DNA of 64,000 nucleotides from Natrinema salsiterrestre. GTDB lineage: Archaea; Halobacteriota; Halobacteria; Halobacteriales; Natrialbaceae. Where the stretch lies: assembly GCF_029502005.1 (NCBI RefSeq), contig NZ_JAMQOT010000005.1, forward strand, positions 124,001 to 188,000. The letters run 5' to 3'. The notes beneath the pieces are model-generated. The model was not told the DNA's origin and searched no databases. It was given only the letters and a program-made list of their open reading frames with translations. Shown here piece by piece: positions 26,035 through 35,346 of the stretch. The position numbers and the translations under genes are program-made. Numbering within the stretch: the first letter of the stretch is position 1; every line of letters starts with the position of its first letter.

Positions 26035-26730
26035 TCAGAGGAAGACGGTGGCGACGGCGCTCGCCGAATAGACGGTATTGATCAGTGCGTGCGTAACCGT
26101 GCTGCTCGCAGTACCCCAGCGGTGACGAACGACGCCGAGAAGGAGTCCGAGAGTCAGCAGCATCGTCAGACGGGACACCGACAGATCGACGATGACGTGC
26201 TTGAGAGCGAACGCCACCGACGCGATACCGATGCCAACGACGACACCGAATCCGTCGACGAGGTCGGTCTGGACGATCCCCCGCCACACCTGCTCCTCCG
26301 CGACCGGGACGACGAACCCGTTCCCGACGAGAAAGAGGATCGCGAGTGCGGGCCTGGCTTCGAACGCCGCTGTCAGTGTCTCACCACCAGCCCTGCTCGT
26401 CTCTCCGAACCCGAACAGTACGATATCGATCAGGATAGCACCGTTGAGCAACACGAATCCGACGATGGCGGCGATGAGCCCCCCGGCGAGGGCGCGGGCC
26501 GTCACGTCCCGCTCCCACGACTCGCTTCGCTGTCCCTGCTCGAGTGCGTACAGGGTAAGGATCGCCGCGATGAGCGGAAATCCGATCGCGAGGACCAGAT
26601 AGTCCGCCAGCAGCGGGTCGATTCCGACTGCGGGAGCGACCGAAACGAAGCCCCGCCGCAGTGCGACCTCGAGAACGATCCAGCCCCCGACGACGACCGC
26701 AGCGATTTTGATCGGATTCGAGCGGGCCAT
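26035..26730 (-). CDS. CPBP-family intramembrane glutamic protease
   Basis: This 231-residue membrane protein has about six to eight helices. The Abi/CPBP catalytic motif EEQVWR (Glu145, Glu146, Arg150) is followed by FALKH (His178) and a late NTVYS helix with a preceding HALIN histidine. These are the three motifs of the CAAX-protease-like, Rce1-related group. Prokaryotic members process peptides or membrane proteins; no substrate is evident here. It is the first gene of a two-gene unit with the DUF192 protein. Confidence 0.85.
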   Translation of the reverse strand: MARSNPIKIAAVVVGGWIVLEVALRRGFVSVAPAVGIDPLLADYLVLAIGFPLIAAILTLYALEQGQRSESWERDVTARALAGGLIAAIVGFVLLNGAILIDIVLFGFGETSRAGGETLTAAFEARPALAILFLVGNGFVVPVAEEQVWRGIVQTDLVDGFGVVVGIGIASVAFALKHVIVDLSVSRLTMLLTLGLLLGVVRHRWGTASSTVTHALINTVYSASAVATVFL

Positions 26731-26750
26731 GAGGGGAAATCCGGAACGCT

Positions 26751-26760
26751 AATATATTTA
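26751..26760 (-). promoter_or_regulatory. TATA box of the CPBP/DUF192 operon
   Basis: TAAATATATT on the minus strand lies within a 25-bp A/T run, about 26 bp before the ATG at 26730. It is one of the most AT-rich spots in the window. Confidence 0.6.
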
Positions 26761-26909
26761 TTTTTAAATTTGGATTGGAGAAAGAGTCGCAGGTCGGTAT
26801 GATTCGAGTTCCGGAACTCCGCTCCGGAAGACCGATCGTCAAGGCGCACGCCGATTTTAATCCCGGCAGGCGTCCTCGCGGATTCGGACACGTTCCCTCG
26901 AGGACCCGG

Positions 26910-29360
26910 CTACTCTCCGAACGAAAACGCCGAGTCGTCGGCGTCCGTCTCGGTCCGATCGGGGTCGTCGTCCGTCGGGTCTGGGTCAGCACTGTCCGCT
27001 GCGGCGTCCGTCATCTCGGGAAGCGAGTCGACAGCCGTCGCACTCCCACTGGCGTCGGTCTCGAACCGATCGAGCGCCTCCGAGAGCGCCACTGCCTGCT
27101 GTGAGAGGTCGCCCGCCGATTCGGACACCGCCGTCAGTGCGGACGTCTGTTCTTCGGCCGAGGCGGCGACGGTTTCGGCTTCGGCGGTCGTCTCCTCGGC
27201 GATCGTCGCCACTTCGTCCACCATTGCGACGACTTCCTGCGTCGACGACGCCTGCTCTTCGGTGGCCGTCGAGATCGATTGAACGCCGTCGTTCGTCTCC
27301 TGGGCGTACTCGGCGATTTCCTCGAGCGAGGAGACGGTGTCCGTGACGAGGTCGTGAACGCGTTCGATCTCCTGACTCGTGCGGTCGACCTCCTCCGCCG
27401 ACTGTTCCGTCTGATCCTGGATCCGCTCGAGCCTGGACCCGATCTCGTCGGTCGCGTCTTTGACGTCCTGCGAGAGCTCCTTGACCTCGGCGGCGACCGC
27501 CGCGAACCCGCCGTCGTCGTCGGCGGCGGCCGCGGATCTGGACGCCTCGATGTTTGCGTTGAGCGCGAGCATGTTGGTCTGTTCGGCGATGTCGGCGATG
27601 CTGTCGGTCAGATCGTCGACCTGCGCGACTTCCTCGCGAAGCCGTTCGAACTCCTCGACGACCGCGTCTCGCTCCGTCTCGAGGTGTTCGCAGGCATCGA
27701 TCGCTTCCTGGGCGGCGTCGTGACCCTCGCGACTGGTCCGTGCGGTTCGCTCCGCGGCGGTCGCGACCTCGTTCGACGTGGCGGCGATCTCCTCGGTCGT
27801 CGTCGAGAGGGTGTTCATCTCCGCGTCGACCGAGCGAAGCGATTCGTACTGGTCGTCCGCACCGGTCGAAATCTCCTGGATCGACTCGCTGACCTGTTCG
27901 CTCGCGGATTTGACTTCCTCGCTCGAGGCGGTGACCTGCTCGCTGGCGGTCGCGACGTCGGTGGCGAACCGACTGATCTGTTCGACGGTTCCCTCGAGTT
28001 CGGTGAGCATCTCGTTGAAGTCAGTCGCGATGGCCTGCATGGTATCGTTCGACGACGTCTCCGCATCCATCCGAACGGTGAGGTCGCCGTCGGCGGCCGC
28101 ACCCATCACGTCGCAGTACGAGGCCGCCGCATCCTGGAGATCCTCGTTGATCTCCTCGACGCGCTCGCGTTCGCGTTCGGCGTCCGCTCGCGCCGCTTCG
28201 GCTTCGGTGATCTTCTGTTTCAGTTCGTCTCGCATCGAGGCGAATCCGTCGTACAGCCGACCGATGTTGTCGATCCGTTTCGTTTCGACCGCGACGTCGA
28301 GGTTTCCGTCCTCCATCTCGCCGACGGCTCGAGTCAGCCGATCGATCGATCGCGCCGTGGTCCGACCCAGTACGGCACCGAGCAGGCCGATCAGGAGGAC
28401 GCCGCCGAGCGTGATTCCGGTGCCGAACCGGTTGACCGCGTTGACGAAGCCAAACGCGTCCGACTCGGCGGTATGGACGAGGACCGTCCACCCGTCAGCG
28501 GTCGTGTGATAGCCGACCACGTAGCCGTCGGGGGCGAAGTCGTACGGCTCTCCGTGGAGTATTTCGGGTGGCTTTCCGTCGAGTTTCGTCGCACCCGGTC
28601 CCTCCTGTGCGGATTCGAGGAGGTCGTCGTTGCCCTCGTAGGGCTCGAAAAAGGTCACCGCTTCGCGGCCGTCCTCGTAGCCGAGGTAGGCGTCGTCGCC
28701 GATGATTCTGCCTTCCTCGTCGACGACCGTCATGACGGTGTCCGAGTCCGTGCTCGAGAGAACGTCCGTCGACCGGTCTTCGAGGTTGAAAGTAACGACG
28801 AGCGCCCGATCCTCGCCGACGCCGACGTAGTAGGATACGACGGGACGGGTGTCGAACGCCAGTCCCGACTCGTCGGGCATGGCATACGGTTCAGTTCGCT
28901 GAACGTTGTGCTGTGAAAGGTCCCCGTCGAGTTCGTCAACGGCGGGAAACTGCACCTCCTCGAGGGTCGCGGCGTCGGTGTCGACACGCTCTCGAATCTC
29001 ACCGTTGGACGTATCGACGACCATCGCGTTCATCCGGGAATCCGGGAAGTCGGAATAACTCTCCTGTAGATATGCTTCGATCGCTGCATCGTCGCCCGTG
29101 TCGAAAACCGAGGCGTGGGACGACGATGCGACGAGTTGCGCGTTCCGTTCGTCCCAGTTGTCTATCGCCTGCGCCTCCCGTACCGCAGTATCCTGCTGGT
29201 CGTCGAGCGTCGTCGTTTCGACGCTGTCGGTGAGCGTCGCCGTCGCGACCAGGCCCAACGAGCCCACCGAGATCGCCATGACGAGCAACACGATTCCGAA
29301 TTTCAGCGCGTAACTCTTCCGGATGACCGCGGGTACGACGTTCCGTAGGTCCCCCATCAT
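26910..29360 (-). CDS. Methyl-accepting chemotaxis protein (halobacterial transducer)
   Basis: This 816-residue receptor has TM1 at about 20-42, a periplasmic-side Cache-like sensor (about 45-295) and TM2 at about 305-330. Two HAMP-type segments follow (one right after TM2, one around GDLTVRM), then a long coiled-coil signalling domain. The tip reads EQTNMLALNANIEASR, the CheA/CheW-contact hairpin, with FAAVAAEVKELS on the return arm. Gln/Glu pairs along the coiled coil are likely methylation sites. The signal is unknown, and no other che genes lie nearby. The tail is acidic. Confidence 0.92.
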   Translation of the reverse strand: MMGDLRNVVPAVIRKSYALKFGIVLLVMAISVGSLGLVATATLTDSVETTTLDDQQDTAVREAQAIDNWDERNAQLVASSSHASVFDTGDDAAIEAYLQESYSDFPDSRMNAMVVDTSNGEIRERVDTDAATLEEVQFPAVDELDGDLSQHNVQRTEPYAMPDESGLAFDTRPVVSYYVGVGEDRALVVTFNLEDRSTDVLSSTDSDTVMTVVDEEGRIIGDDAYLGYEDGREAVTFFEPYEGNDDLLESAQEGPGATKLDGKPPEILHGEPYDFAPDGYVVGYHTTADGWTVLVHTAESDAFGFVNAVNRFGTGITLGGVLLIGLLGAVLGRTTARSIDRLTRAVGEMEDGNLDVAVETKRIDNIGRLYDGFASMRDELKQKITEAEAARADAERERERVEEINEDLQDAAASYCDVMGAAADGDLTVRMDAETSSNDTMQAIATDFNEMLTELEGTVEQISRFATDVATASEQVTASSEEVKSASEQVSESIQEISTGADDQYESLRSVDAEMNTLSTTTEEIAATSNEVATAAERTARTSREGHDAAQEAIDACEHLETERDAVVEEFERLREEVAQVDDLTDSIADIAEQTNMLALNANIEASRSAAAADDDGGFAAVAAEVKELSQDVKDATDEIGSRLERIQDQTEQSAEEVDRTSQEIERVHDLVTDTVSSLEEIAEYAQETNDGVQSISTATEEQASSTQEVVAMVDEVATIAEETTAEAETVAASAEEQTSALTAVSESAGDLSQQAVALSEALDRFETDASGSATAVDSLPEMTDAAADSADPDPTDDDPDRTETDADDSAFSFGE

Positions 29361-29488
29361 AACTGATAACTTCCACCAGCTATCTTATTCTTTACGAATT
29401 ATTACATCAGACATTCAGCTTCTGGCAAGGGCCGGGGACCGGACGCTCGGAGCATTCAAATCGACTCGAGCCGAATCCGGAAACCGGT

Positions 29489-30019
29489 ATGGAGAAAACG
29501 CCACGGGGAACGTCCGTCGGCGTCGACGACCCCTACGAGTTCGCGGGCCTCTGTGATTATCTCACGGGCGAGGGTCAGTGTCGGTACGCGCTCGAACACT
29601 ACCAGCAGGATCCGGGATTCGCCAGCGAGCGCGCGGACGACGACTACGAGTGTCCCGTCGTCGATCCCGAATCGGACTGGACGTGGGCCGACTGTCCCCA
29701 CTTCCGTTCGCGCAACCGCGACCGCGAGTGCGTTCGCTGCGGGCTCGAGGAAAAGCGAATGGCCCACGACGACGAGCGCCCGCTGCTCGAGGAACACCAC
29801 CTCTCGTACGATCGCGACGGCGAGACCCTCTCCCACGAGATCACGATCTACCTCTGTCGGTGGTGTCACGCCAACGTCCACAACTCGTGGGCGCGGATCA
29901 CCGACGATGCCGCGCCGGATCCCGACGCGATCGCGGCGCTCGAGGAGCGGCGCAGTCAGGAACAGTCGGAACTGGGGTTCGAGTCGGCGGCCGAGCGGTA
30001 CGACGACACCGACCGATAA
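29489..30019 (+). CDS. HNH-like zinc-binding conserved haloarchaeal protein
   Basis: This 176-residue acidic protein has several Cys pairs (CRYA, CPH, CVRCGLEEKR) and a C-terminal EEHHLSY followed by LCRWCHANVHNSW. HH...C-x2-C-x3-H resembles the beta-beta-alpha metal motif of HNH endonucleases. I recall related proteins annotated DUF7097, without confirmed activity. It could be a nuclease or simply a zinc-stabilised protein. It is divergent from the chemotaxis receptor. Confidence 0.65.
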   Translation: MEKTPRGTSVGVDDPYEFAGLCDYLTGEGQCRYALEHYQQDPGFASERADDDYECPVVDPESDWTWADCPHFRSRNRDRECVRCGLEEKRMAHDDERPLLEEHHLSYDRDGETLSHEITIYLCRWCHANVHNSWARITDDAAPDPDAIAALEERRSQEQSELGFESAAERYDDTDR

Positions 30020-30046
30020 GGGGCGGTGGCCGCGTCGATACGGCGG

Positions 30047-30988
30047 TCAGGCCAGCCTTCGAGCGAGCCCGTAGACCGCATCGCGCAGCCGGTCCGGGAG
30101 ATAACGAGCGTACAGTCCGTATTGGGCGAGCGGCCCGACCGGATACCGCGCCGGCGGATCGGGGCTGGTCGCCGACTCGAGGATCGCGTCCGCGATGTCT
30201 TCGGGCTCGGAGGCGAAGGGGCCGCCGGTTCCGCCGCCGATCAGCTGGGCGTCGTCGTAGAGTTCGTACAGCGATTCGTAGGCCGGGGTTCGTTCGTCAC
30301 CCGGGAGTTCTTCGTCGACGCGGTCGGTGAACTCGGTCTCGACCGGACCGGGTTCGATCAGCACCACGTCGATGTCGAACTCGTCGACCTCCGCGCGGAG
30401 GGAATCGCTCATCGCCTCGAGCGCGTGTTTCGACCCCGAGTACGCGCCCGAGCCCGGGAAGGATATCCGCCCGGCGACGCTCGAGACGTTGACGATTCGA
30501 CCCTCGCCCTGAGCGCGCATGTGCGGCAGTGCGGCGCGGGTGAGCCGATGCGGGCCGTAGACGTTGACGTCGAACTGCCGGTGGAGGTCGACCGTGGCGA
30601 CGTCCTCGAGCGGCCCCATCTGGGCGTAGCCGGCGTTGTTGACGACGCAGTCGATGGAGCCGGCGACGTCGACGGTCTCCTCGACGACCGACGCGACCTG
30701 CTCCGGATCGGTGACGTCCAACTCGAGCGTGTCGCAGCCGGCGTCCTCCAGCGCCTCGATGTCGTCGACGTTGCGGGCCGTCGCGAACACCTGCCAGTTC
30801 TCCTCGAGGAAGGCGCGGGCGGTCGCGCGGCCGATCCCGGACGAGCAGCCGGTAATGAGGACCGATCGCTTGCGCGTATAGCGGCTGTCGTCGGTTCCGG
30901 CGGTGCTCTCGCGACTGCGGTCGTCCTCGACGACGGAGCCCTCCGGCTCGTCGTCTGCTGTCCCGTCGACGTCCTCAGCGGTGGCCAT
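30047..30988 (-). CDS. Short-chain dehydrogenase/reductase
   Basis: This 313-residue classical SDR has TGCSSGIG at 47-53 for NAD(P), NNAG at 117-120, Ser170, and the catalytic Tyr183/Lys187 in YSGSK. Its core starts at about residue 38, so the first 37 residues form an unusual acidic extension; no other in-frame ATG offers a shorter start. The ending LRDAVYGLARRLA suggests membrane association, as in retinol-dehydrogenase-like members. The substrate is unknown. Confidence 0.87.
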   Translation of the reverse strand: MATAEDVDGTADDEPEGSVVEDDRSRESTAGTDDSRYTRKRSVLITGCSSGIGRATARAFLEENWQVFATARNVDDIEALEDAGCDTLELDVTDPEQVASVVEETVDVAGSIDCVVNNAGYAQMGPLEDVATVDLHRQFDVNVYGPHRLTRAALPHMRAQGEGRIVNVSSVAGRISFPGSGAYSGSKHALEAMSDSLRAEVDEFDIDVVLIEPGPVETEFTDRVDEELPGDERTPAYESLYELYDDAQLIGGGTGGPFASEPEDIADAILESATSPDPPARYPVGPLAQYGLYARYLPDRLRDAVYGLARRLA

Positions 30989-31171
30989 ACGGACAGGTTC
31001 GGGAGACGATACCTAAGTATCGACGGTTTGTCGCGCTAACCGTAATTTTCGTCTCCGAGTACGATCCGTCTGGATCGGGCGACCGGATTGCGGCGATAAC
31101 ACCCTCGAAAGTCCCCTCTCAGCCCCGCCCGCCGCAGGCGGATGGTCGTCCGGCTGGAAACGACGGGCGAT

Positions 31172-31963
31172 CTACTCGCCGAGGCTCTTCTTGGCTTCGT
31201 CGGCGTACTGATCGGCCAGTCGAACCGGCTCCGGGAGTTTGTACGACGAGGCGAGCTCGAGGACGATATCGGCCGCCGTCTCGGGGCCGACGCGGTGGCC
31301 CGGGCTGACGTAGAGCGGATTGATGTACCGGTTCGGCGAGTCGTACTGGCGCGTCTGGACGGCGTAGCCGAGCAGCGTGCCGTCTGGCGCGTCGACTCGA
31401 GCGTTCGACTCGATACCGATCGTCGTCCCTGCCGGGAGACCGTCGGTGTCTTCGACCGGCGTGCCACAGAGCAGGCTCTTCGCGACGCCGACGCTCGGCA
31501 CGTCCCTGACGACGCCCATGTGGGTCGCGATTCCGGCCTGCCGGAAGTGAATGCGGCCGCTGCCGTCGAACAAGAGGAGGTCCGGATCGACGGATAGCTC
31601 CTCGAGCGCGGCGAGAATCGGTGCCCCCTCGCGAAAGGAGAGGAGGCCGGGGATGTAGGGAATCTCGAGCGGCGTCACCGCGTGCACGCGCTCGATCACT
31701 TCGCCCCCGCGCATCGCGACGACGGCGCTCAGGGCGCGGTCCTGGTCGCCGTCGTCGTTCGTGAGAAACGACTGGTCGATCCCGACGACGATAGGCGGTT
31801 CGGCTCCGCTCGCGGTCGCCTCGAGCGGGTTCGAGAGGGCACTGGGGTCGAACGAAAAATCGTCCTCGAAGAGGGCGACGTCGGCGATCTCGCGCTGGAG
31901 ATCTTCCATCTCCCCGCGCGAGAGGGCGGCGTCGGGTGCGAGATCGGCACGGGCATGGCTCAT
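31172..31963 (-). CDS. nfi: Endonuclease V (deoxyinosine 3' endonuclease)
   Basis: This 263-residue protein recognises deoxyinosine from adenine deamination and cuts one phosphodiester downstream. Asp63 in GIDQSF and Asp133 in LLFDGSGRIHF are the metal-binding acidic residues. YIPGLLSFRE (103-112) contains the PYIP wedge that reads the lesion strand. AGIATHMGV and the final substrate-pocket residues also match. Length is slightly above the usual 210-230 because of an acidic N-terminal extension. It lies between the SDR and rhomboid genes on the same strand, with no overlap. Confidence 0.93.
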   Translation of the reverse strand: MSHARADLAPDAALSRGEMEDLQREIADVALFEDDFSFDPSALSNPLEATASGAEPPIVVGIDQSFLTNDDGDQDRALSAVVAMRGGEVIERVHAVTPLEIPYIPGLLSFREGAPILAALEELSVDPDLLLFDGSGRIHFRQAGIATHMGVVRDVPSVGVAKSLLCGTPVEDTDGLPAGTTIGIESNARVDAPDGTLLGYAVQTRQYDSPNRYINPLYVSPGHRVGPETAADIVLELASSYKLPEPVRLADQYADEAKKSLGE

Positions 31964-32025
31964 CGGTTAGGGGATGATAGACGCCGTGTGAAAATCAGTT
32001 GCGTGGTTTCGGGAACCGTCGGGAG

Positions 32026-32964
32026 TCAGAACCGGCCGCGTCCGGGACCGCCGGGGCCACCCGGACCGCCGGGGCCGCCACCGCCGCCGAACTCGAGGCG
32101 GTTCGGTGCGCTGACGTTCCGGTTCTGTTTGAGGTACTGTCCGTAGGCGAGCCCGATCGCGAGACCCACGAGGTGGGCCATGTGGGCGACGTTCCCGCCA
32201 CCACCGGTACTGACGAAGAAAATGCTGTACACTGCGTACCCTCCCGTGAGGACCCAGATCGGAACGGGGAGAATGAAGTAGATGTACACCTTGAGATCGG
32301 GGTTGAGGATCGTTAGAACGCCCAGAAGCGCGAGTGCAGCACCGCTCGCTCCGACGACACCCTGTGTGAACGGTGTGACCGTACTGGACTGTAGTATTTG
32401 GATACTGATCTGACCGAGGCCCGCGAGCGCACCGCTCACGAGGAAGAGAATCGCGAATTTTCGCGACCCGACGTACCGCTCGACGAGCGGGCCGAAGAAG
32501 AATATCACGATGCTGTTGAAGACGATGTGGAAGAATCCGCCGTGTGCGAAGATCGAGGTGAACCACGTCCAGACGTACTCCGGATAGTAGGGCCGCAGGA
32601 CGAACAGGGTCTGCATCAGTTCTGGTCCGAAGACGGCACCGACGACGAGTTGACTGAAGAACGTGATCCACATCAGCGCGAGGAACGTGTACGTCGCGTT
32701 CCCGCGGAAGTACGCCAGCGGGCCCCCCGTCCCCGTGTCGATCGGGACCTTGTCGGCGAGACTCGAGGCCCGAGACGTATTCCCGCCCGAATTCACGTCG
32801 TCGTCGAAGCCGCTGTCGAAGACGCCCTGCGGGTCGTTCCAGTTTTGCAGCCCCGAGCAGTCGTGGTTCTCGGGGAGCCGATGGTCGGCACAGTAGGTGC
32901 CGCCGCAGTGCCGACAGTTGTACGGCATGTTTTCGTCTTTCCCACACACGTCGCACTTGGCCAT
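32026..32964 (-). CDS. Rhomboid protease with N-terminal AN1-type zinc finger
   Basis: This 312-residue protein starts with a complete AN1-type pattern (Cys4, 7, 17, 20, 25, His28, His34, Cys36). A linker and a six-helix rhomboid core follow. HGGFFHIVFN (141-150) holds the conserved His and Asn, GASGA has the nucleophile Ser207, and NVAHMAHLVG has the catalytic His264. The C-terminal tail is a Gly/Pro repeat (GGPGGPGGPG). Rhomboids cleave within membranes. The finger should sit in the cytoplasm and may recruit substrates, which is inference. Confidence 0.92.
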   Translation of the reverse strand: MAKCDVCGKDENMPYNCRHCGGTYCADHRLPENHDCSGLQNWNDPQGVFDSGFDDDVNSGGNTSRASSLADKVPIDTGTGGPLAYFRGNATYTFLALMWITFFSQLVVGAVFGPELMQTLFVLRPYYPEYVWTWFTSIFAHGGFFHIVFNSIVIFFFGPLVERYVGSRKFAILFLVSGALAGLGQISIQILQSSTVTPFTQGVVGASGAALALLGVLTILNPDLKVYIYFILPVPIWVLTGGYAVYSIFFVSTGGGGNVAHMAHLVGLAIGLAYGQYLKQNRNVSAPNRLEFGGGGGPGGPGGPGGPGRGRF

Positions 32965-33136
32965 TGAGCGGGAGTATGTGCGGCGTCGCTAAGGGATTTG
33001 GGATTTTTCGCGGGATTCTTTCGGATCGGTCGACCGACTCAGTAGTGGTGGGAGCGCGTCATCGAACGCGATCCCCGTCTGCTCGACCGCCGCCAGGGAC
33101 TGTACATTTTTGCCTCCCCGTCCCCCACACTCGAGT

Positions 33137-33577
33137 GTGCAGGAGTACGAGCGCAAGCAACTGCTCGAGCGCGTCGAGCGCGAGGGCGCGACCGTCGGTG
33201 CGGACATCCCGGAGACGATCGCGGTCCAGGGGGAGGAGATCGACCTCCGGACGTTCGTCTTCGAGATCAAGCGCCGCGAAACGGTCCCCGCCGGCGAACG
33301 CGAGCGCGTCGAGCAGGCGAAGAAGAACCTGCGACGCGAGCGCCTCGAGCGACTCGAGCGGATCGAAGAGGGGGCGATCAGCCGCGAGGAAGGCGAGCAG
33401 ATCGTCCAGAGCATCATCGGAATCGACCGGGCGCTGAACGCCCTCGAGAGCCTCGGGCCGACGGACCTCGAGCGCGAACAGCAGGTCCAGAAAGCCCAGG
33501 ATCGGAAACGCTGGATGTCGTTCCTGAAGAAGGCCCTCGGCCAGGAGGACGACGCCGGCGCACGGAGGGGGCGCTGA
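33137..33577 (+). CDS. DUF5788-type conserved protein
   Basis: This 146-residue highly charged protein is largely helical, with long Arg/Glu runs that suggest a coiled coil (about 45-95). I believe it matches the haloarchaeal DUF5788 family. GTG at 33137 (VQEYERKQ) fits the family start better than ATG 33110. Its stop overlaps the PolX start by one base (TGATG), so it is probably translated with the polymerase and may assist it. Confidence 0.75.
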   Translation: MQEYERKQLLERVEREGATVGADIPETIAVQGEEIDLRTFVFEIKRRETVPAGERERVEQAKKNLRRERLERLERIEEGAISREEGEQIVQSIIGIDRALNALESLGPTDLEREQQVQKAQDRKRWMSFLKKALGQEDDAGARRGR

Positions 33578-35328
33578 TGGCGACCAACGCCGAAATCGCC
33601 GGCCGCTTCGAGGAGTTCGCCGACCTGCTCGAGGCCGACGACGTCGAGTACAAACCCCGCGCGTACCGGCGCGCGGCCGAGAACATCCGCTCGTACCCGT
33701 CGCCGATCGCCGATCGGATCGAGGCCGGCGACCGCGAGGCCGTCGAGAACATCGACGGCGTGGGCGACGCCATCGCCTCGAAGATCGTCGAATACGTCGA
33801 GACCGGGGAGATCGAGGAGCTCGAGGAGCTCCGCGCCGAGCTGCCCATCGACATCGCGGATATCACGCGGATCGAGGGCGTCGGCCCCAAGACCGCGGGC
33901 AAGCTCTATCGCGAACTCGGCGTGCAGAGCCTGGACGATCTCGAGGAGGCCGCCGAGTCCGGCGAGATTCAGGACGTGAAGGGGTTCGGGCCGAAAACCG
34001 AGCAGAACATCCTCGAGAACCTCGAGTTCGCGCGAACCGTCGGGCAGCGCCAACTCCTCGGTGAGGCGCGACCGCTCGCTGACGACGTACTGGCGTTCCT
34101 CGAGTCGATCGACGCGGTCGAGCGCTGTGAGGTAGCGGGCTCGATCCGCCGGTGGCGCGAGACGATCGGCGACGTGGACGTGCTCGCCGCGACGGACGCC
34201 GGCGAGGCGGTCGTCGAGCAGTTCGTCGCGTGGGACTCGGTCGACGACGAGATCGAGTCCGGTCCCGAAAAGGCCAGCATCCGCGTCGGCGAGATCCGCG
34301 TGGACCTGCGCGTGGTGGTCCCCGAGGAGTTCGGCTCGGCGCTGCAGTACTTCACGGGAAGCAAGGACCACAACGTCGCCCTGCGCAACTACGCGATCGA
34401 CCGCGACATGAAGCTGAACGAGTACGGTGCCTTCGACGTGAGCGAGATCGATGACCCCGATGCGGGCCAGCGCGTCGGCGACCGCGTCGCGGGCGAAACC
34501 GAGGCCGGAATGTACGAAGCGCTGGGCTTGCAGTGGATTCCGCCGGAGCTCCGGACGGACCGTGGCGAGATCGCCGCCGCCGAAAGCGGTGACTTACCGG
34601 ATCTCGTCACACGCGACGACATCCGCGGCGATCTCCACAGCCACACCGAGTGGTCGGACGGCAACACGACCATCGAGGCGATGGTCGAGGCCGCGGCGGA
34701 TCGGGGCTACGACTACTTCGGGATCGCGGATCACGCGGAAGGCCCCGGTATCGTCGGCGGGATGGGACTCTCCGATACCGAAATTCTCGAGCAGGTCGAG
34801 GAAATCCGCGAGGTCGCGGCCGCGGCGGATATCGAGGTGTTCGCTGGAATCGAGGCCAACGTGGACGCCGACGGCGAGATCGGACTCTCCGAAGAGGTGA
34901 TCGACGCGCTGGACGTGATCGTCGCCTCGACGCACAGCGCGCTCGATCAGGACGCGGAGACCGCCACCGAGCGGCTCGTCCACGCCGTCGAGAACCCCGC
35001 AGTCGACGTACTGGGCCATCCCAGCGGCCGCATGCTCAACGAGCGGTCCGGGCTCGAGTTCGACGCGAGCGCGCTGGGGAAGGCTGCCGCGGAACACGAC
35101 ACCGCACTCGAGGTCAACAGCAATCCCCACCGCCTCGACCTGTGGGGCAGCGCCGTCCAGGCCGCCCTCGAAGAGGGTGCCGCCATCGCGATCAACACCG
35201 ACTCACACCAGCCGTCGACGCTCGAGTACATGCGCTGGGGCGTCCACACCGCGCGCCGCGGCTGGGCCGAACCGGCCGACGTGATCAACGCGTGGGAGCT
35301 CGCGGAGCTGCGCGAGTTCCTCCACTAA
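33577..35328 (+). CDS. polX: Family X DNA polymerase with PHP exonuclease domain
   Basis: This 583-residue two-domain repair enzyme begins with helix-hairpin-helix units (DGVGDAIASK-like and RIEGVGPKTAGKLY, residues about 48-115). The polymerase palm follows, with SIRRWRETIGDVDVL, whose two Asp bind catalytic metal. From about 345 there is a PHP domain: GDLHSHTEWSDG, FGIADHAEG and further His/Asp residues. That domain provides 3'-5' exonuclease or AP-site processing in bacterial and archaeal PolX. The likely role is base-excision repair gap filling. It is the second gene of an operon with DUF5788. Confidence 0.93.
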   Translation: MATNAEIAGRFEEFADLLEADDVEYKPRAYRRAAENIRSYPSPIADRIEAGDREAVENIDGVGDAIASKIVEYVETGEIEELEELRAELPIDIADITRIEGVGPKTAGKLYRELGVQSLDDLEEAAESGEIQDVKGFGPKTEQNILENLEFARTVGQRQLLGEARPLADDVLAFLESIDAVERCEVAGSIRRWRETIGDVDVLAATDAGEAVVEQFVAWDSVDDEIESGPEKASIRVGEIRVDLRVVVPEEFGSALQYFTGSKDHNVALRNYAIDRDMKLNEYGAFDVSEIDDPDAGQRVGDRVAGETEAGMYEALGLQWIPPELRTDRGEIAAAESGDLPDLVTRDDIRGDLHSHTEWSDGNTTIEAMVEAAADRGYDYFGIADHAEGPGIVGGMGLSDTEILEQVEEIREVAAAADIEVFAGIEANVDADGEIGLSEEVIDALDVIVASTHSALDQDAETATERLVHAVENPAVDVLGHPSGRMLNERSGLEFDASALGKAAAEHDTALEVNSNPHRLDLWGSAVQAALEEGAAIAINTDSHQPSTLEYMRWGVHTARRGWAEPADVINAWELAELREFLH

Positions 35329-35346
35329 CCCGCTTGGGACTGCCTC

